Assembly (NCBI RefSeq): GCF_005145005.1
Contig: NZ_CP039712.1
Span: 713,001 to 777,000 of the forward strand
DNA: 64,000 nt
Origin: Vagococcus zengguangii
GTDB lineage: Bacteria; Bacillota; Bacilli; Lactobacillales; Vagococcaceae
Reading direction: 5' to 3'
Position 1 is the stretch's first letter. The number at the start of each line of letters is the position of its first letter. Below, piece by piece: positions 36,599 through 47,430 of this stretch. Both the position numbers and the translations under genes were made by a program. The notes under the pieces are model-generated. The model made no database searches. It was not told where the DNA came from and saw only the letters and a list, made by a program, of their open reading frames with translations.

Positions 36599-39227
36599 GG
36601 GAGTCCTCCTGTTTTCTTAAATAATAGAGATAACTGATAAAAAGTAATGTACAGCTTATGAATAGCCCAACGCCAAAGATGAAACCTTGAGGTAAGAATG
36701 ATAACTCAATCGTGTTTTCACCTTTTTGAAGAGGAATTGTGATGAATCCGTCTTTAAATGCTTTTAGGGTTACTTTCTTGCCATTCACTTTGGCTTGCCA
36801 ACCAGCGTCAAAAGGAATGGTAGTAAATAGGATATTGTTATCATCGGTTACAGTGGCTGTTGCGTTAATTTTTCGACCATTAACGTTCATGGTCACTTGT
36901 TGATCTTGTAGTTGATTCATCGCTTGTTGATATTGGGGAATATCAAGTAAAATCACCGGTGGATCCATGATAGTTAAAGATTTAGTACCATAAAATTCAA
37001 TACTAAATTCAATTGTCTTATCTTGTTCGTAATAACCTAGATCAAAATATTGTCCGTTGACACTAAGTTGCGTTTTCACTTTGCGACCGTCAACCTCTAA
37101 TTCAGCTGTTAAACTGCCTAATTCGCCAAAGTTCGTTGGAAAAATGCTCATATAAGCTTGTTTACCAGCTGGAATATGGACACGCCATGTAATTGTTTTA
37201 CCAACATTTCCTTGCTGCTCGGTTAATGTCATATGATTGGATTCATTATAGTCAATCGTTGTATTGTTTGAATAGCTAATTTCCGGTTGTGTTGACGTGA
37301 AATACTGTGCTTTTTGATTGGTTAATTGATTCAATAAATTAGTTTGCGCGGTTAAATTATCATTTTCAGGTAACGTAACGTTGTAGATAGCTTGATTGGT
37401 TAATGTCCCTAGTCCTAAAGCATATTCATTTTGATACAATTGGTAGTCTTTATTTTGATAGACTTCATTAAAGCCAAATTTTGTTAAGCCATTAGCTGTT
37501 TGATTGTATTTAACTCCTAACAAGCTGTCCATGATTAACGTATTGTTGGCATAGCGAATATTCAAATTTGTTCCACGTGAACGGAAGCCAAGCTGGTGTA
37601 GTAAAGAACTTGAATGGCGATTACGAATGGAATTAAACATGCTAATCCCGTTGTAGTTAAATTTAAAGCTATCATTTGATGAAATGGGGCTAATCGCTTC
37701 AAAACGGAAAAATTCATCAGGCGATAATTGGTTGGCCTGATCCACAACATCCTTAAATTCATCATATGTTTTATTTAATAAACTACGTGAAGGATAGTTC
37801 CAATCATTACGAATACTGTTAATTAATAAAGTCGTATTAGTGCTGATTTCTAATGTTAAAAAGGCACATAATAAGAAGGTTAATATTTTACTGCCTTGGA
37901 AAGATTTCCAATATAGTCTGTCTTTTTTTGTGAAGAGCATTAATAAAATTAAGTAGACACTTGTTAATAAAAGTGTAAGCAAGAAGTTCCAATTAGTTAT
38001 AAAGTCATACTGCCATTTGTCTGGTAAACAATATGTAATACCAAATACTAGTAGCCAGCCAATTAAAACCATTTGCAGAGTAAAAATATCTTCACGGGTA
38101 ATTTTTTCTAACGCGTAACCAGCTAAGATAATAACTAGCACTGAAAAAAGAAAACTGTATCTGAATAGAAACATATTGGGTGCATGCATGCCATGCCAAA
38201 AAAGATTAAGAGGTTCTAAGTAAAAGCTGGCGATAATCACGGCAAATAAGCTAGCGAATAGTGCCTTGTTTTTTAGAGAGAATTTTTTTGAAACAAAATA
38301 AAAAGTACACAAAAATAGTGGAATCAAGCCAATATAAATAAAAGGAATTGAACCATATTTTGTTGTATCAAATGAACCAATCATATTTTTTGCCGGAATA
38401 TCAAGCCAAGACGTAGAAGCTGTTTTTAGTTGTTTAATTTCTGTTAACGTCTCACCATTTTGTCGTAAATCAAAAACAGTTGGCAAAATAATAATCATTG
38501 AGGCTAATCCAGCGAGTATTGAGGTGATAAAATACGGCTTTATCGCTCGTTTATTTTGTTCCCAGTTCATACTGATTTTGATTAGGAAATACATGAATGA
38601 GAAGATGCCTACCATAAAACCAAAATAAAAATTGCTCATAAATAACAATAAATAAGAAACAAATAATAAAGTTGGTTTTTTCTTCTCAATAATTCGGTCG
38701 ATGCCTAATAAAATTAATGGAATCCAGACAAATGTATCGAGCCACATGATTAATTCTGAATGTGCAACCGAAAAACCCATTAAGGCATAACTAATTGCTA
38801 ATAACACATGATAGAGAGGTTTGATACGATAAGTGTTACGAGAGAATACCCAGAAACTTAAGCCGGCACAACCAAATTTAAGTAAGGTCAAGACATACAT
38901 CGCATCTGGAATCATTTTGAGTGGGAATAATAAGACAAGCGGAGTGAAAATTCCGCCTAGATAATAAGAAATAAGTGCTAAATAATTTAAGCCTAATGAC
39001 GCATTCCAAGAATAAAATATACTCTGCTTGCCTAATAGCATATTTCTGAAATTTGCGTGAAAATTGGAAAATTGAGAAAAGGCATCACTTGCTAATAGGG
39101 TTAATTTACTTCCTGGATAAATAGGGATTGTTAAATAAGCTATTGCAAGTATGATAATGGGAATGAAAAAGGCACTTAGCCAATATTTTTTTTCGTTTTT
39201 TAGTATCGATTTAAACGTAGTGGACAT
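36591..39227 (-). CDS. YfhO family membrane protein (lipoteichoic acid / polymer glycosylation)
   Basis: An 878-residue protein with about fourteen membrane segments and a large extracytoplasmic C-terminal domain (roughly 480-840) before a last membrane helix. The N-terminal DAFSQFSNFHANFRNMLLGK carries the acidic residue expected in the first outside loop of GT-C-fold enzymes. YfhO of Bacillus subtilis and relatives in Listeria and Lactobacillales act in glycosylating lipoteichoic acid or other surface polymers. The sugar and acceptor cannot be fixed here. AAGGAG lies correctly before the ATG. It is cotranscribed with proC. Confidence 0.88.
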   Translation of the reverse strand: MSTTFKSILKNEKKYWLSAFFIPIIILAIAYLTIPIYPGSKLTLLASDAFSQFSNFHANFRNMLLGKQSIFYSWNASLGLNYLALISYYLGGIFTPLVLLFPLKMIPDAMYVLTLLKFGCAGLSFWVFSRNTYRIKPLYHVLLAISYALMGFSVAHSELIMWLDTFVWIPLILLGIDRIIEKKKPTLLFVSYLLLFMSNFYFGFMVGIFSFMYFLIKISMNWEQNKRAIKPYFITSILAGLASMIIILPTVFDLRQNGETLTEIKQLKTASTSWLDIPAKNMIGSFDTTKYGSIPFIYIGLIPLFLCTFYFVSKKFSLKNKALFASLFAVIIASFYLEPLNLFWHGMHAPNMFLFRYSFLFSVLVIILAGYALEKITREDIFTLQMVLIGWLLVFGITYCLPDKWQYDFITNWNFLLTLLLTSVYLILLMLFTKKDRLYWKSFQGSKILTFLLCAFLTLEISTNTTLLINSIRNDWNYPSRSLLNKTYDEFKDVVDQANQLSPDEFFRFEAISPISSNDSFKFNYNGISMFNSIRNRHSSSLLHQLGFRSRGTNLNIRYANNTLIMDSLLGVKYNQTANGLTKFGFNEVYQNKDYQLYQNEYALGLGTLTNQAIYNVTLPENDNLTAQTNLLNQLTNQKAQYFTSTQPEISYSNNTTIDYNESNHMTLTEQQGNVGKTITWRVHIPAGKQAYMSIFPTNFGELGSLTAELEVDGRKVKTQLSVNGQYFDLGYYEQDKTIEFSIEFYGTKSLTIMDPPVILLDIPQYQQAMNQLQDQQVTMNVNGRKINATATVTDDNNILFTTIPFDAGWQAKVNGKKVTLKAFKDGFITIPLQKGENTIELSFLPQGFIFGVGLFISCTLLFISYLYYLRKQEDSHD

Positions 39228-39386
39228 GACAAACTCCTTTATTATTTTCTATGAATTGATTTTACCATAAACTTACAACAATAACTGATTTAGGAGTGTT
39301 TCTATTCTGAAAAAACTATGAAATTACCAAATAATAGTGGAAGTAAACACTAAAAATTAGGATTATTTTTTAATAACATTATGTAT

Positions 39387-39418
39387 TAAAAAAGCTGTAA
39401 CAAAAAGTTGTCAAAGCT
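39387..39418 (-). terminator. Terminator of the beta-lactamase-like gene
   Basis: Minus-strand imperfect 11-bp stem (outer AGCT/AGCT, 39393-39418) followed by six T. It lies just downstream of the stop at 39435. The rest of 39228-39386 is AT-rich with no clear feature beyond the YfhO upstream region. Confidence 0.65.
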
Positions 39419-39434
39419 CACTCCAGATAATCAG

Positions 39435-40451
39435 CTAGTCTAATTCATTTAAGTAGATATCAATTAACTCATCCCGATGTTGAAGATACGTTTCGCGGTT
39501 GTCGACGGGATGAACTCGATTAGAAAGGAAGACAAAACTCGTTTTTTCTTGTAGATCAATCAATATAAACGTACCAGTATAACCGGTATGAAACAAGATA
39601 GGGTGTTGACTCTTCGGGTGATATTTTAGATCCCAACCGAGTGAACGATTTTTGTTAGCTTTAGGCGTCCAAGTCTGATGAAGTTGTTTAATGGTATCAG
39701 ATTGTAAAAAAGTTAAGCCGTCCAAGTCTCCTAAATTAACCATCATCTGACAAAAGCGATTCAAGTCGTCAATATTACTAAATAAACCAGCACTTCCGCA
39801 ATGTTCTTTTAGAACGGAGGCTTTAGTGTCATGCACTCGCCCATACAAAGCAGCTTGGCTTTGATGAAGATTATTAGTAGGGGCACATTCTTTTGGGTTG
39901 GGGTTAAAAGTTGTGTGATTCAAATTCAGTGGTCTGAGCACCTCTTGTTCAATGATAGTTTGAACAGGTTGTTTGAACAAGTTCTCAATTGCAAAGCCTA
40001 ATAAAATTGTCCCGGTATCAGTGTAGACGACCTCATGACCTTGCTTATCAACCGAAACCGGTAGATAATTAAAGGCTTCAATTAATTGTGCTTGCGTCAG
40101 CTCATTACGGTTAGGAATATAGCCATTGATAGCTGATGTATGCGTTAGTAATTGTAGAATTGTGACTGTTTTATCTTGAAAACTTGGTAGATACTTGTTG
40201 ATTGGCTCATTCAACTTGATTTGATTTTTTTCTAATAACAACAAAATGAGGCTGTTTGTCCCCACTACTTTAGTTAAAGAGGCGATATCAAATAAGGTTT
40301 GACGTGTCATTTTTTTGATAGTAGGTGTTAACTCTCGGTAGCCTGATGTGAAGGTATCACTCGTTTGATTGTGGTTAAAGCTATAGACAGCACCGGGTAT
40401 GATTCCTTGGGTGATCATTTGCTCAATTTTTGCTCGGGTATTAGGAAACAT
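39435..40451 (-). CDS. Serine hydrolase of the beta-lactamase / class C family
   Basis: A 338-residue enzyme with the serine hydrolase motifs: SxxK as S-L-T-K in FDIASLTKVVG (about residue 57), Y-x-(N/S) region as YTDTG (about 145), and HTG in LFHTGYTGTF (about 288). This is the beta-lactamase/DD-peptidase-related esterase group (PbpX/EstB-like). No signal peptide is seen, so it is probably cytoplasmic and not a resistance enzyme. Possible roles are an esterase or peptidase of unknown substrate. AAAGGAGG lies 8 bases before the ATG. It is monocistronic. Confidence 0.85.
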   Translation of the reverse strand: MFPNTRAKIEQMITQGIIPGAVYSFNHNQTSDTFTSGYRELTPTIKKMTRQTLFDIASLTKVVGTNSLILLLLEKNQIKLNEPINKYLPSFQDKTVTILQLLTHTSAINGYIPNRNELTQAQLIEAFNYLPVSVDKQGHEVVYTDTGTILLGFAIENLFKQPVQTIIEQEVLRPLNLNHTTFNPNPKECAPTNNLHQSQAALYGRVHDTKASVLKEHCGSAGLFSNIDDLNRFCQMMVNLGDLDGLTFLQSDTIKQLHQTWTPKANKNRSLGWDLKYHPKSQHPILFHTGYTGTFILIDLQEKTSFVFLSNRVHPVDNRETYLQHRDELIDIYLNELD

Positions 40452-40579
40452 GGTGTTCCTCCTTTCGATTCATCATTGAATAAATTATAGCATGAAAAAT
40501 AATATTATTTTCTAATTGCATATTCCTAAAACTTCTAGTAAATTGGTACTATTGGACAAGTTGAAGGGAGTTGTTAATA

Positions 40580-41440
40580 ATGTCGCAAAATATCAAAACT
40601 ATTGTTAAAAATCTACTATTAATTACAGTAGGGATTTTTATTTTCTCGGCTGCTGTTAGTTCAGTCGCGATACCAAATCAATTAGGTGAAGGTGGCGTAA
40701 CGGGAATTACGTTAATTCTTTATTATCTAGAAGGAATTCCTACGGCCCTTACGAGTATCTTTTTTAATGCCATTTTATTAATTGCTGGTTGGAAATTACT
40801 AGATCGTGGAACGATTTATTATACCGTATATGCTGTTGTGATTATGTCATTATTTTTAAAGTTAACAGAAGGTTATGTTTATTATGCTAAAGAAGGAGCC
40901 ACAGCCGCCATTTTAGCCGGAATCTTGATGGGGATCGGTATTGGACTGGTGATGAAAGGTGAAGGAACAACAGCGGGTAGTGTAATTTTAGCCAAAATGA
41001 TTCATAAATTAACGGGCTGGCGCGTTAGTTATGTATTACTAATGTTAGATATGTTAGTAGTGCTTGCTTCATATAAAGTGATTGGGTTAGAGCGCATTAT
41101 TTTAACAGCTCTGTCATTGTATATTTCAACCAAGGTTTTAGACTTCATGTTGGAAGGAACCAACTCGAAAAAAACGGTGATGATTATTTCAGAAGAATAC
41201 GATGCGATTGCGAGTGCTATTAGTACTGACATCAACAGAGGAATTACTATGATGGACGGAATTGGTTACTATAAACAAACACCGAAGAAAGTATTATACG
41301 TTGTTATCTCACGTGATCAATTAGTGCCTATTCAGAAATTAATTACTAATATCGATCCGTTAGCCTTTGTGACAATTAATGATGTACAAAACGTAATTGG
41401 TGAGGGTTTTTCACGAGAATCACTAGAAAACAATCACTAA
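40580..41440 (+). CDS. YitT family membrane protein (DUF161 + DUF2179)
   Basis: A 286-residue protein with five or six membrane segments in the YitT/DUF161 region (residues 10-190, SVAIPNQLGEGGVTGITL) and a cytoplasmic C-terminal DUF2179 domain (about 205-280, TSKK-type start, DINRGITMMDGIGYY, ISRDQLVPIQKLI). The ATG at 40580 follows GAAGGGAG; an upstream TTG at 40571 lacks spacing. The DUF2179 part binds small ligands in some relatives, and membrane function is unknown. It is monocistronic, closed by a hairpin at 41462-41511. Confidence 0.9.
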   Translation: MSQNIKTIVKNLLLITVGIFIFSAAVSSVAIPNQLGEGGVTGITLILYYLEGIPTALTSIFFNAILLIAGWKLLDRGTIYYTVYAVVIMSLFLKLTEGYVYYAKEGATAAILAGILMGIGIGLVMKGEGTTAGSVILAKMIHKLTGWRVSYVLLMLDMLVVLASYKVIGLERIILTALSLYISTKVLDFMLEGTNSKKTVMIISEEYDAIASAISTDINRGITMMDGIGYYKQTPKKVLYVVISRDQLVPIQKLITNIDPLAFVTINDVQNVIGEGFSRESLENNH

Positions 41441-41461
41441 TTGAAAGTTGAAAATAACTAT

Positions 41462-41520
41462 AGCCAAAGAAATCTAGCAGCGAGAGGAGTTGTTAGATTC
41501 TTGGCTTTTTATATTTTTTT
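41462..41520 (+). terminator. Terminator after the YitT gene
   Basis: Imperfect stem AGCCAAAGAAATCTA (from 41462) pairing with TAGATTCTTGGCT (to 41506), followed by T-rich sequence. Confidence 0.75.
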
Positions 41521-41626
41521 GACTAATAGTGAACATTCCAAACTATTTTTGAATGTATTTAGTGATTTTTAGTTGATTTTCGTTTATACTATCTTAGGAA
41601 GAATGTGAAAAGTGAAGGATGAGGAC

Positions 41627-42196
41627 ATGGCACAGTTATTTTTTAAGTATGGCGCAATGAATAGTGGGAAAACGATTGAGATATTGAAAGTTGCCCATAA
41701 TTACGAAGAACAAGAAAAACCGGTAGTTTTAATGACCAGTGGCATTGATACCCGTGATGGTGTAGGTGTTGTTTCTAGTCGTATTGGTTTATCACGTCCA
41801 GCTATTCCAATTTTTTCAGAGACAGATGTTTATGAAGAAATTAAAAAGCTGCCTTATAAACCGTATTGTGTCTTAATTGATGAATCACAATTTTTGGAAA
41901 AACATCATGTTGAAGGCTTCACTCGTGTCGTGGATAATTTAGATATTCCGGTGATGGCGTTTGGATTGAAAAATGATTTTAGAAATGAATTATTTGAAGG
42001 GTCTAAATATTTATTAATTCATGCCGATAAGCTGGAAGAATTAAAAACTATTTGTTGGTTCTGCCATAAGAAAGCGACGATGAACCTACGAGTATCGGAT
42101 GGTAAACCCGTCTATGATGGCGAACAAATTCAAATCGGTGGTAATGAATCGTATTATCCTGTTTGCCGTAAACATTATCACGACCCAAAATTATAA
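41627..42196 (+). CDS. tdk: Thymidine kinase
   Basis: A 189-residue type II thymidine kinase. The start [16 protein letters not shown] carries the P-loop, LIDESQF the Walker B type acidic pair, and the C-terminal zinc site uses ICWFCHKKA and CRKH. It phosphorylates thymidine (and deoxyuridine) in nucleotide salvage. The ATG at 41627 is chosen because family members begin at this MAQLFFKYG; an in-frame GTG at 41612 would add five residues. It precedes prfA by 38 bp, the same neighbour order as in many firmicutes (tdk-prfA-prmC-sua5-glyA-upp). Confidence 0.95.
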   Translation: MAQLFFKYGAMNSGKTIEILKVAHNYEEQEKPVVLMTSGIDTRDGVGVVSSRIGLSRPAIPIFSETDVYEEIKKLPYKPYCVLIDESQFLEKHHVEGFTRVVDNLDIPVMAFGLKNDFRNELFEGSKYLLIHADKLEELKTICWFCHKKATMNLRVSDGKPVYDGEQIQIGGNESYYPVCRKHYHDPKL

Positions 42197-42234
42197 TAGA
42201 AAAAAGAATGAGATAAATTAAGGAGACTAGCATT

Positions 42235-43311
42235 ATGTTTGATCAATTGCAAGCGGTAGAAGACCGTTATGAAGAGCTTGGTGAGTTGCTAAGTGACCCA
42301 ACAGTTATTTCTGATAACAAACGTTTCATGGAGTTGTCAAAGGAAGAAGCAGCCACTCGTGAAACAGTTGACGTATACCGTCGTTACAAAGAAGTGATTC
42401 AAGGAATTAAAGATGCTGAAGAATTATTATCTGAAAACCTTGATGCTGAGATGGCAGAAATGGCCAAAGAAGAATTATATGAATTAAAAGATGAAAAAGT
42501 TGAATTAGAAGAAAAATTAAAAATTCTTTTATTACCAAAAGACCCTAATGATGATAAAAATATCATCATGGAAATCCGTGGTGCAGCTGGTGGAGATGAG
42601 GCCCAATTATTCGCGGGTGACTTATTTGAAATGTACCAAAGTTATGCTCAAAAACAAGGTTGGCGCTTTGAAGTGATGGAAGCCAACATCACAGGGATAG
42701 GTGGTTACAAAGAGGTCATTATTATGATTTCAGGTAATAATGTTTATTCTAAATTAAAATATGAAAACGGCGCACACCGTGTTCAACGTGTCCCTGCGAC
42801 GGAATCACAAGGTCGTGTTCATACGTCAACTGCGACAGTTGTTGTATTACCAGAAGCAGAAGAAGTGGAATTAGAGCTAGAGGATAAAGATATCCGTGTA
42901 GATATTTACCATGCTTCAGGAGCTGGTGGTCAGCACGTCAACAAAACAGCGTCAGCGGTACGTTTAACACATTTACCTACAGGGATCGCTGTTGCGATGC
43001 AAGACCAACGTTCACAGCTACAAAACCGTGAAAAAGCGATGCAAGTCTTACGTGCCCGCGTTTACGATAAAATGCAACAAGAAGCACAAAGTGAGTATGA
43101 TGCAACTCGTAAGTCAGCGATTGGTACCGGCGATCGTTCAGAACGCATTCGTACCTACAACTTCCCACAAAATCGTGTGACTGATCACCGTATTGGCTTG
43201 ACTATTCAGCAATTAGACCGCATTTTATCTGGTGATATGGATGATATCATTGATGCGTTAATGATCTATGATCAAACGCAAAAACTGGAGCAAATGCAGA
43301 ATGAGCAGTAA
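42235..43311 (+). CDS. prfA: Peptide chain release factor 1
   Basis: A 358-residue class I release factor. It has the N-terminal coiled region, the codon-recognition PxT-type motif [13 protein letters not shown] (the RF1-specific PAT) and the catalytic GGQ at residues 231-233 ([14 protein letters not shown]). It reads UAA and UAG stop codons and triggers hydrolysis of peptidyl-tRNA. AAGGAG lies 9 bases before the ATG. The stop overlaps the start of prmC, whose product methylates the GGQ glutamine. Confidence 0.97.
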   Translation: MFDQLQAVEDRYEELGELLSDPTVISDNKRFMELSKEEAATRETVDVYRRYKEVIQGIKDAEELLSENLDAEMAEMAKEELYELKDEKVELEEKLKILLLPKDPNDDKNIIMEIRGAAGGDEAQLFAGDLFEMYQSYAQKQGWRFEVMEANITGIGGYKEVIIMISGNNVYSKLKYENGAHRVQRVPATESQGRVHTSTATVVVLPEAEEVELELEDKDIRVDIYHASGAGGQHVNKTASAVRLTHLPTGIAVAMQDQRSQLQNREKAMQVLRARVYDKMQQEAQSEYDATRKSAIGTGDRSERIRTYNFPQNRVTDHRIGLTIQQLDRILSGDMDDIIDALMIYDQTQKLEQMQNEQ

Positions 43312-44146
43312 AACTTACGGAGAAGTCCTTTTTTGGGCTTCTTCTTTTTTAACTGAAAAAAATAAAGAGCGTGAAGCGGCTGAATATCTTTTGGGAAGAA
43401 GATTAGGTTGGAGCAAAACAGAAGTTCTGATGCACTTGCGTAAACCCATGCCTTCTGAGCAACAAGAACAATATATTGAAGATATTAAAGTCTTCGAAGC
43501 TGGTTACCCAGCTCAATACATTATTGGTTCTGAAGAGTTTTATGGTCGTGAGTTCAAAGTGACACCGGCGACGTTAATTCCTCGTCCAGAAACGGAAGAA
43601 TTAATTGAATTATGTATGAAAAATCATGGAGATAAAGAATGTTTAACGGTCGTTGATGTAGGAACTGGTACAGGGATTATCGCGATTACGTTGAAGAAGT
43701 TAAAACCCACATGGCGAGTGCTGGCGGTTGATATTTCTGAAGAGGCCTTAATCGTGGCACGTGAAAATGCTAAAACCCATGGTGCAGAGGTTGAGTTTAT
43801 GCAAGGCGACTTATTAATGCCACTTATTAAAGCAGGGGAAACAGTCGATATCGTTATTTCTAATCCGCCCTACATCAGTGAAGATGAGTGGGATGAGATG
43901 GACGAAAGTGTACGGCAACATGAGCCCAAGCAAGCCTTGTTTGCCGAGAATGATGGCTTATTATGTTACCAACAAATGACCGAACAAATTAAGCAAGTAC
44001 TTTCAATCGAAGGTAGTGTGTATTTTGAATATGGATTTAGACAAGGACGTGCGATTCAGCAGATGTATCAAGAAGCTTTCCCGACTAAGAAAGTGTTGAT
44101 TTATCAAGATTTAAACGGACTGGACCGTATGTTAGAAATGAAATAG
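43301..44146 (+). CDS. prmC: Peptide chain release factor N5-glutamine methyltransferase
   Basis: A 281-residue methyltransferase. The N-terminal helical domain recognises release factors; the Rossmann part has [14 protein letters not shown] for S-adenosylmethionine and the catalytic NPPY in [14 protein letters not shown]. It methylates the GGQ glutamine of RF1 and RF2. The ATG at 43301 is inside the last codons of prfA (11-base overlap), with GGAG 10 bases upstream, so translation is coupled. Starts further upstream in the frame would lie deep in prfA. Confidence 0.95.
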   Translation: MSSKTYGEVLFWASSFLTEKNKEREAAEYLLGRRLGWSKTEVLMHLRKPMPSEQQEQYIEDIKVFEAGYPAQYIIGSEEFYGREFKVTPATLIPRPETEELIELCMKNHGDKECLTVVDVGTGTGIIAITLKKLKPTWRVLAVDISEEALIVARENAKTHGAEVEFMQGDLLMPLIKAGETVDIVISNPPYISEDEWDEMDESVRQHEPKQALFAENDGLLCYQQMTEQIKQVLSIEGSVYFEYGFRQGRAIQQMYQEAFPTKKVLIYQDLNGLDRMLEMK

Positions 44147-44158
44147 AGGCGAAAGAAA

Positions 44159-45184
44159 ATGGAAAAAGGAAATAAATGGACCGTCGCAGATTTAGCACAA
44201 GCTGCTAAAGCGATTCAAGAAGGTGAGCTAGTCGCGTTTCCAACTGAAACGGTTTATGGTTTAGGAGCTGACGCGACAAATGATACAGCTGTTAAACAAG
44301 TTTATGCGGCAAAAGGTCGCCCATCTGATAATCCGTTAATTGTACATATTGCAAGTCAAGATGACTTAGCGCCGTTTGTTGCAGAAATTTCAGTGTCTGC
44401 CAAACAATTAATGGACCACTTTTGGCCAGGACCGTTAACCTTGATTTTTGATATTCAAGAAGGTAGTTTACCTTCAAGTACAACGGGTGGCTTAACCACA
44501 TGTGCTTTTCGGATGCCAGATAATAAGGTGACGCTTGGTTTAATTGAAACAAGTGGTAAAGTCTTAGTTGGACCAAGTGCCAATACTTCAGGTAAACCAA
44601 GTCCGACAACTGCTGAACATGTGTTACATGATTTGGAAGATAACATTGCAGGGGTTATTGATGATGGTCAAACAACAGTTGGGCTAGAGTCGACCGTGTT
44701 AGATATGACGGTTAATCCGCCAATGATTTTACGACCTGGTGCGATTACACCTGACGATTTAATGACGGTGATTCCGGAAGTTGTGATGGATGATCACTTG
44801 GTCAGTGAAAGTAGTCAACCTAAAGCGCCAGGCATGAAATATCGTCATTACGCACCAGAAGTGCCGGTGTATATGATTGATTATGCTGTTCAAAATTGGC
44901 AGTCTGCTATAGAATGGGCAACTTCAGAAGGTAAGAAAATTGGCTTGCTTTGTTCAGAATCAATTGCGAAGCCGTATCTTGAAGAAGTCGATGATGTTTA
45001 TTATTTATCAAAAGAGAGTGACGTCAAGTCAAGTATGCATCAATTATTTAGTGGTTTGCGTTATTTTGATAATCAAAATGAAAGCATTGATATCGTTTTT
45101 GTCGAAACTTTTGCAGATGAGGGAATAGGTATGGCCTATATGAATCGTGTTCGTAAATCTGCTAGTCAAAGATATTATCGATAA
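44159..45184 (+). CDS. L-threonylcarbamoyladenylate synthase (Sua5/YwlC type)
   Basis: A 341-residue long-form Sua5/YwlC protein. The YrdC domain (residues 12-200) includes AFPTETVYGLGADA and KGRPSDNPLIVHI, and a linker with PGMKYRHYAPE leads to the C-terminal Sua5 domain. It makes threonylcarbamoyl-AMP from threonine, bicarbonate and ATP for the t6A37 modification of ANN-decoding tRNAs. It lies 12 bp after prmC with GAGGCG upstream, the conserved neighbourhood in firmicutes. Confidence 0.94.
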   Translation: MEKGNKWTVADLAQAAKAIQEGELVAFPTETVYGLGADATNDTAVKQVYAAKGRPSDNPLIVHIASQDDLAPFVAEISVSAKQLMDHFWPGPLTLIFDIQEGSLPSSTTGGLTTCAFRMPDNKVTLGLIETSGKVLVGPSANTSGKPSPTTAEHVLHDLEDNIAGVIDDGQTTVGLESTVLDMTVNPPMILRPGAITPDDLMTVIPEVVMDDHLVSESSQPKAPGMKYRHYAPEVPVYMIDYAVQNWQSAIEWATSEGKKIGLLCSESIAKPYLEEVDDVYYLSKESDVKSSMHQLFSGLRYFDNQNESIDIVFVETFADEGIGMAYMNRVRKSASQRYYR

Positions 45185-45238
45185 GAGATAGTTTTATGAT
45201 AAGATAGATTTATCAATGAGTAGGGGAGATGGGTGTTA

Positions 45239-46477
45239 ATGGATTTTAAACAACAAGACAAAGAATTATGGGACGCGATAGCAAATGAACAAGCGCGTCA
45301 AGAACGCAATATTGAATTAATTGCTTCAGAAAACTTTGTATCAGAAGCGGTAATGGCAGCGCAAGGTAGCGTGTTAACGAATAAATATGCTGAAGGTTAT
45401 CCAAATCGACGCTATTATGGTGGCTGTGAGTACGTTGACATCGTTGAGAATTTAGCGATAGAACGTGCAAAAAAACTGTTTAATGCTAAGTTTGCGAACG
45501 TTCAGCCTCATTCAGGTTCTCAAGCCAATACAGCGGCTTATTTAAGTTTAGTAGAACCAGGTGACACGATTTTAGGAATGGATTTAACGCATGGTGGTCA
45601 CTTAACGCATGGCTCTCCTGTCAACTTTAGTGGTAAAACATACAACTTCGTCGCTTACGGTGTAGATCCATTTACCGAAGTAATTGATTATGATGTGGTA
45701 TTAATTAAAGCTCGTCAAACACAACCTAAATTAATCGTCGCAGGTGCAAGTGCTTATGGACGTAGTATTGACTTTAAAAAATTCCGTGAAATCGCCGATG
45801 AAGTCGGTGCAAAATTAATGGTCGATATGGCCCATATCGCTGGTTTAGTCGCAGCTGGCTTACATCAAAACCCGATGGACTATGCTGATGTTGTTACAAC
45901 AACGACGCATAAGACGTTAAGAGGCCCTCGTGGTGGGATGATTTTAACGAATAATGAAGAATTAGCGAAAAAAATTAACAGTGCGATTTTCCCAGGGATT
46001 CAAGGTGGACCGTTAGAGCACGTGATTGCTGCTAAAGCGGTAGCGTTCCAAGAGGCTCTACAACCTGAATTTAAAGACTATCAAGCACAAGTTATCAAAA
46101 ATGCTAAAGCGATGGCGGATGTTTTCAATAAATCAATTTATGCCCGTCTAATTAGTGGTGGAGTAGACAACCATTTATTATTAATTGACGTTAGCAAATA
46201 TAAATTAACTGGTAAAGAAGCTGAAAGCTTACTAGATGAAGTTAATATTACAGTGAATAAAAACACTGTGCCATTTGAGACATTAAGTCCGTTCCAAACA
46301 AGCGGTATTCGTATTGGTACCCCAGCAATTACAACACGTGGTTTCAATGAAGAAGATGCGGCAAAAGTGGCTGATTTAATTAACGAAATGTTGATGAATC
46401 CAACCAATGAATCGATGAAAGAAGCGGTTCGTAGAGACGTTAAAGAATTAACAGAGAAGTATCCTTTATATAACTAA
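45239..46477 (+). CDS. glyA: Serine hydroxymethyltransferase
   Basis: A 412-residue PLP enzyme of standard length. It shows [13 protein letters not shown], the [16 protein letters not shown] substrate loop, [13 protein letters not shown] and the Schiff-base Lys225 in [14 protein letters not shown]. It converts serine and tetrahydrofolate to glycine and methylene-tetrahydrofolate. The ATG at 45239 follows AGGGGAGATGGG; the GTG at 45233 is in frame but too close to that site. A modest hairpin (46486-46522) follows. Confidence 0.97.
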   Translation: MDFKQQDKELWDAIANEQARQERNIELIASENFVSEAVMAAQGSVLTNKYAEGYPNRRYYGGCEYVDIVENLAIERAKKLFNAKFANVQPHSGSQANTAAYLSLVEPGDTILGMDLTHGGHLTHGSPVNFSGKTYNFVAYGVDPFTEVIDYDVVLIKARQTQPKLIVAGASAYGRSIDFKKFREIADEVGAKLMVDMAHIAGLVAAGLHQNPMDYADVVTTTTHKTLRGPRGGMILTNNEELAKKINSAIFPGIQGGPLEHVIAAKAVAFQEALQPEFKDYQAQVIKNAKAMADVFNKSIYARLISGGVDNHLLLIDVSKYKLTGKEAESLLDEVNITVNKNTVPFETLSPFQTSGIRIGTPAITTRGFNEEDAAKVADLINEMLMNPTNESMKEAVRRDVKELTEKYPLYN

Positions 46478-46485
46478 GATATCTT

Positions 46486-46522
46486 GAAGTGTCAACAATT
46501 GCTAATTGCGGCACTTCTTTTG
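46486..46522 (+). terminator. Terminator after glyA
   Basis: Stem GAAGTG (46486-46491) / CACTTC (46512-46517) with an inner CAATT/AATTG pair, then TTTTG. Confidence 0.65.
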
Positions 46523-46547
46523 TATATATATCATTATTAGCCTGGTC

Positions 46548-46581
46548 ATTAGGTAAAACGTTTAAATAAGAAATACCTAAT
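46548..46581. repeat. Inverted repeat upstream of upp
   Basis: ATTAGGTA (46548-46555) and TACCTAAT (46574-46581), an 8-bp perfect repeat with an 18-base interval holding AAACGTTT. It lies upstream of the upp promoter area and may be an operator; no PyrR-type leader is recognised. Confidence 0.3.
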
Positions 46582-46649
46582 TTAACCTAGTTTTTTCAGG
46601 GGTTTTGCTTTACAATAGATAAGAATAAAATTATAGAGGAGAATCGATA

Positions 46650-47279
46650 ATGGGAAAATTTCAAGTAATGGATCATCCATTAATTCAACACAAATTAACA
46701 ATCATCCGCGATAAAAACTGTGGGACAAAAGTTTTCCGTGAGGTTGTAGATGAAATCGCAATGCTTATGGCTTATGAAGTATCACGCGATTTACCATTAG
46801 AATCAGTTGAAATTGAAACACCAATGGGTAAAACAACTCAACAAACAATTGCTGGTAAAAAAGTAGCAATTATTCCGATTCTTCGTGCTGGTATCGGCAT
46901 GGTAGACGGTATTTTACAATTAATTCCAGCGGCTAAAGTGGGACATATCGGTATGTACCGTGATCATGATTCATTAGAGCCCGTTGAATATTTCGTAAAA
47001 TTACCTTCTGACATTGATACTCGTCAATTATTAGTCGTGGATCCAATGTTAGCAACAGGTGGTTCTGCCATTTTAGCGGTGGATGCATTAAAACGCCGTG
47101 GTGGCACAAACATTAAATTTGTCTGCTTAGTTGCGGCTCCAGAAGGTGTGAAAGCTTTACAAGAAGCGCATCCTGACGTTGATATTATCGCTGCTTCTCT
47201 AGATGAAAAATTAGATGAGAATGGTTATATCTTCCCAGGTTTAGGGGACGCTGGTGATCGTCTATTCGGAACTAAATAA
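46650..47279 (+). CDS. upp: Uracil phosphoribosyltransferase
   Basis: A 209-residue UPRTase with [13 protein letters not shown], the PRPP-binding [13 protein letters not shown] and the C-terminal uracil site [17 protein letters not shown]. It salvages uracil to UMP. AGAGGAG lies 9 bases before the ATG. It is monocistronic with a terminator at 47295-47331, and follows glyA as in many firmicutes. Confidence 0.97.
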   Translation: MGKFQVMDHPLIQHKLTIIRDKNCGTKVFREVVDEIAMLMAYEVSRDLPLESVEIETPMGKTTQQTIAGKKVAIIPILRAGIGMVDGILQLIPAAKVGHIGMYRDHDSLEPVEYFVKLPSDIDTRQLLVVDPMLATGGSAILAVDALKRRGGTNIKFVCLVAAPEGVKALQEAHPDVDIIAASLDEKLDENGYIFPGLGDAGDRLFGTK

Positions 47280-47294
47280 GTTTAGTAATTTTCC

Positions 47295-47331
47295 AAAACA
47301 CGTGATGATGATACTCATTACGTGTTTTTGT
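47295..47331 (+). terminator. Terminator after upp
   Basis: Stem AAAACACGTGATGA / TCATTACGTGTTTT with a short loop and T-tract. Confidence 0.8.
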
Positions 47332-47430
47332 TTCGTGTTAAATATTAAAAAGTAATAAAGAATACTAGGTATACGTTCCGTCTTCTTGTATAATAGAAAA
47401 GAAATCAAGAAAAGAAGAGAGTCGTCGAAT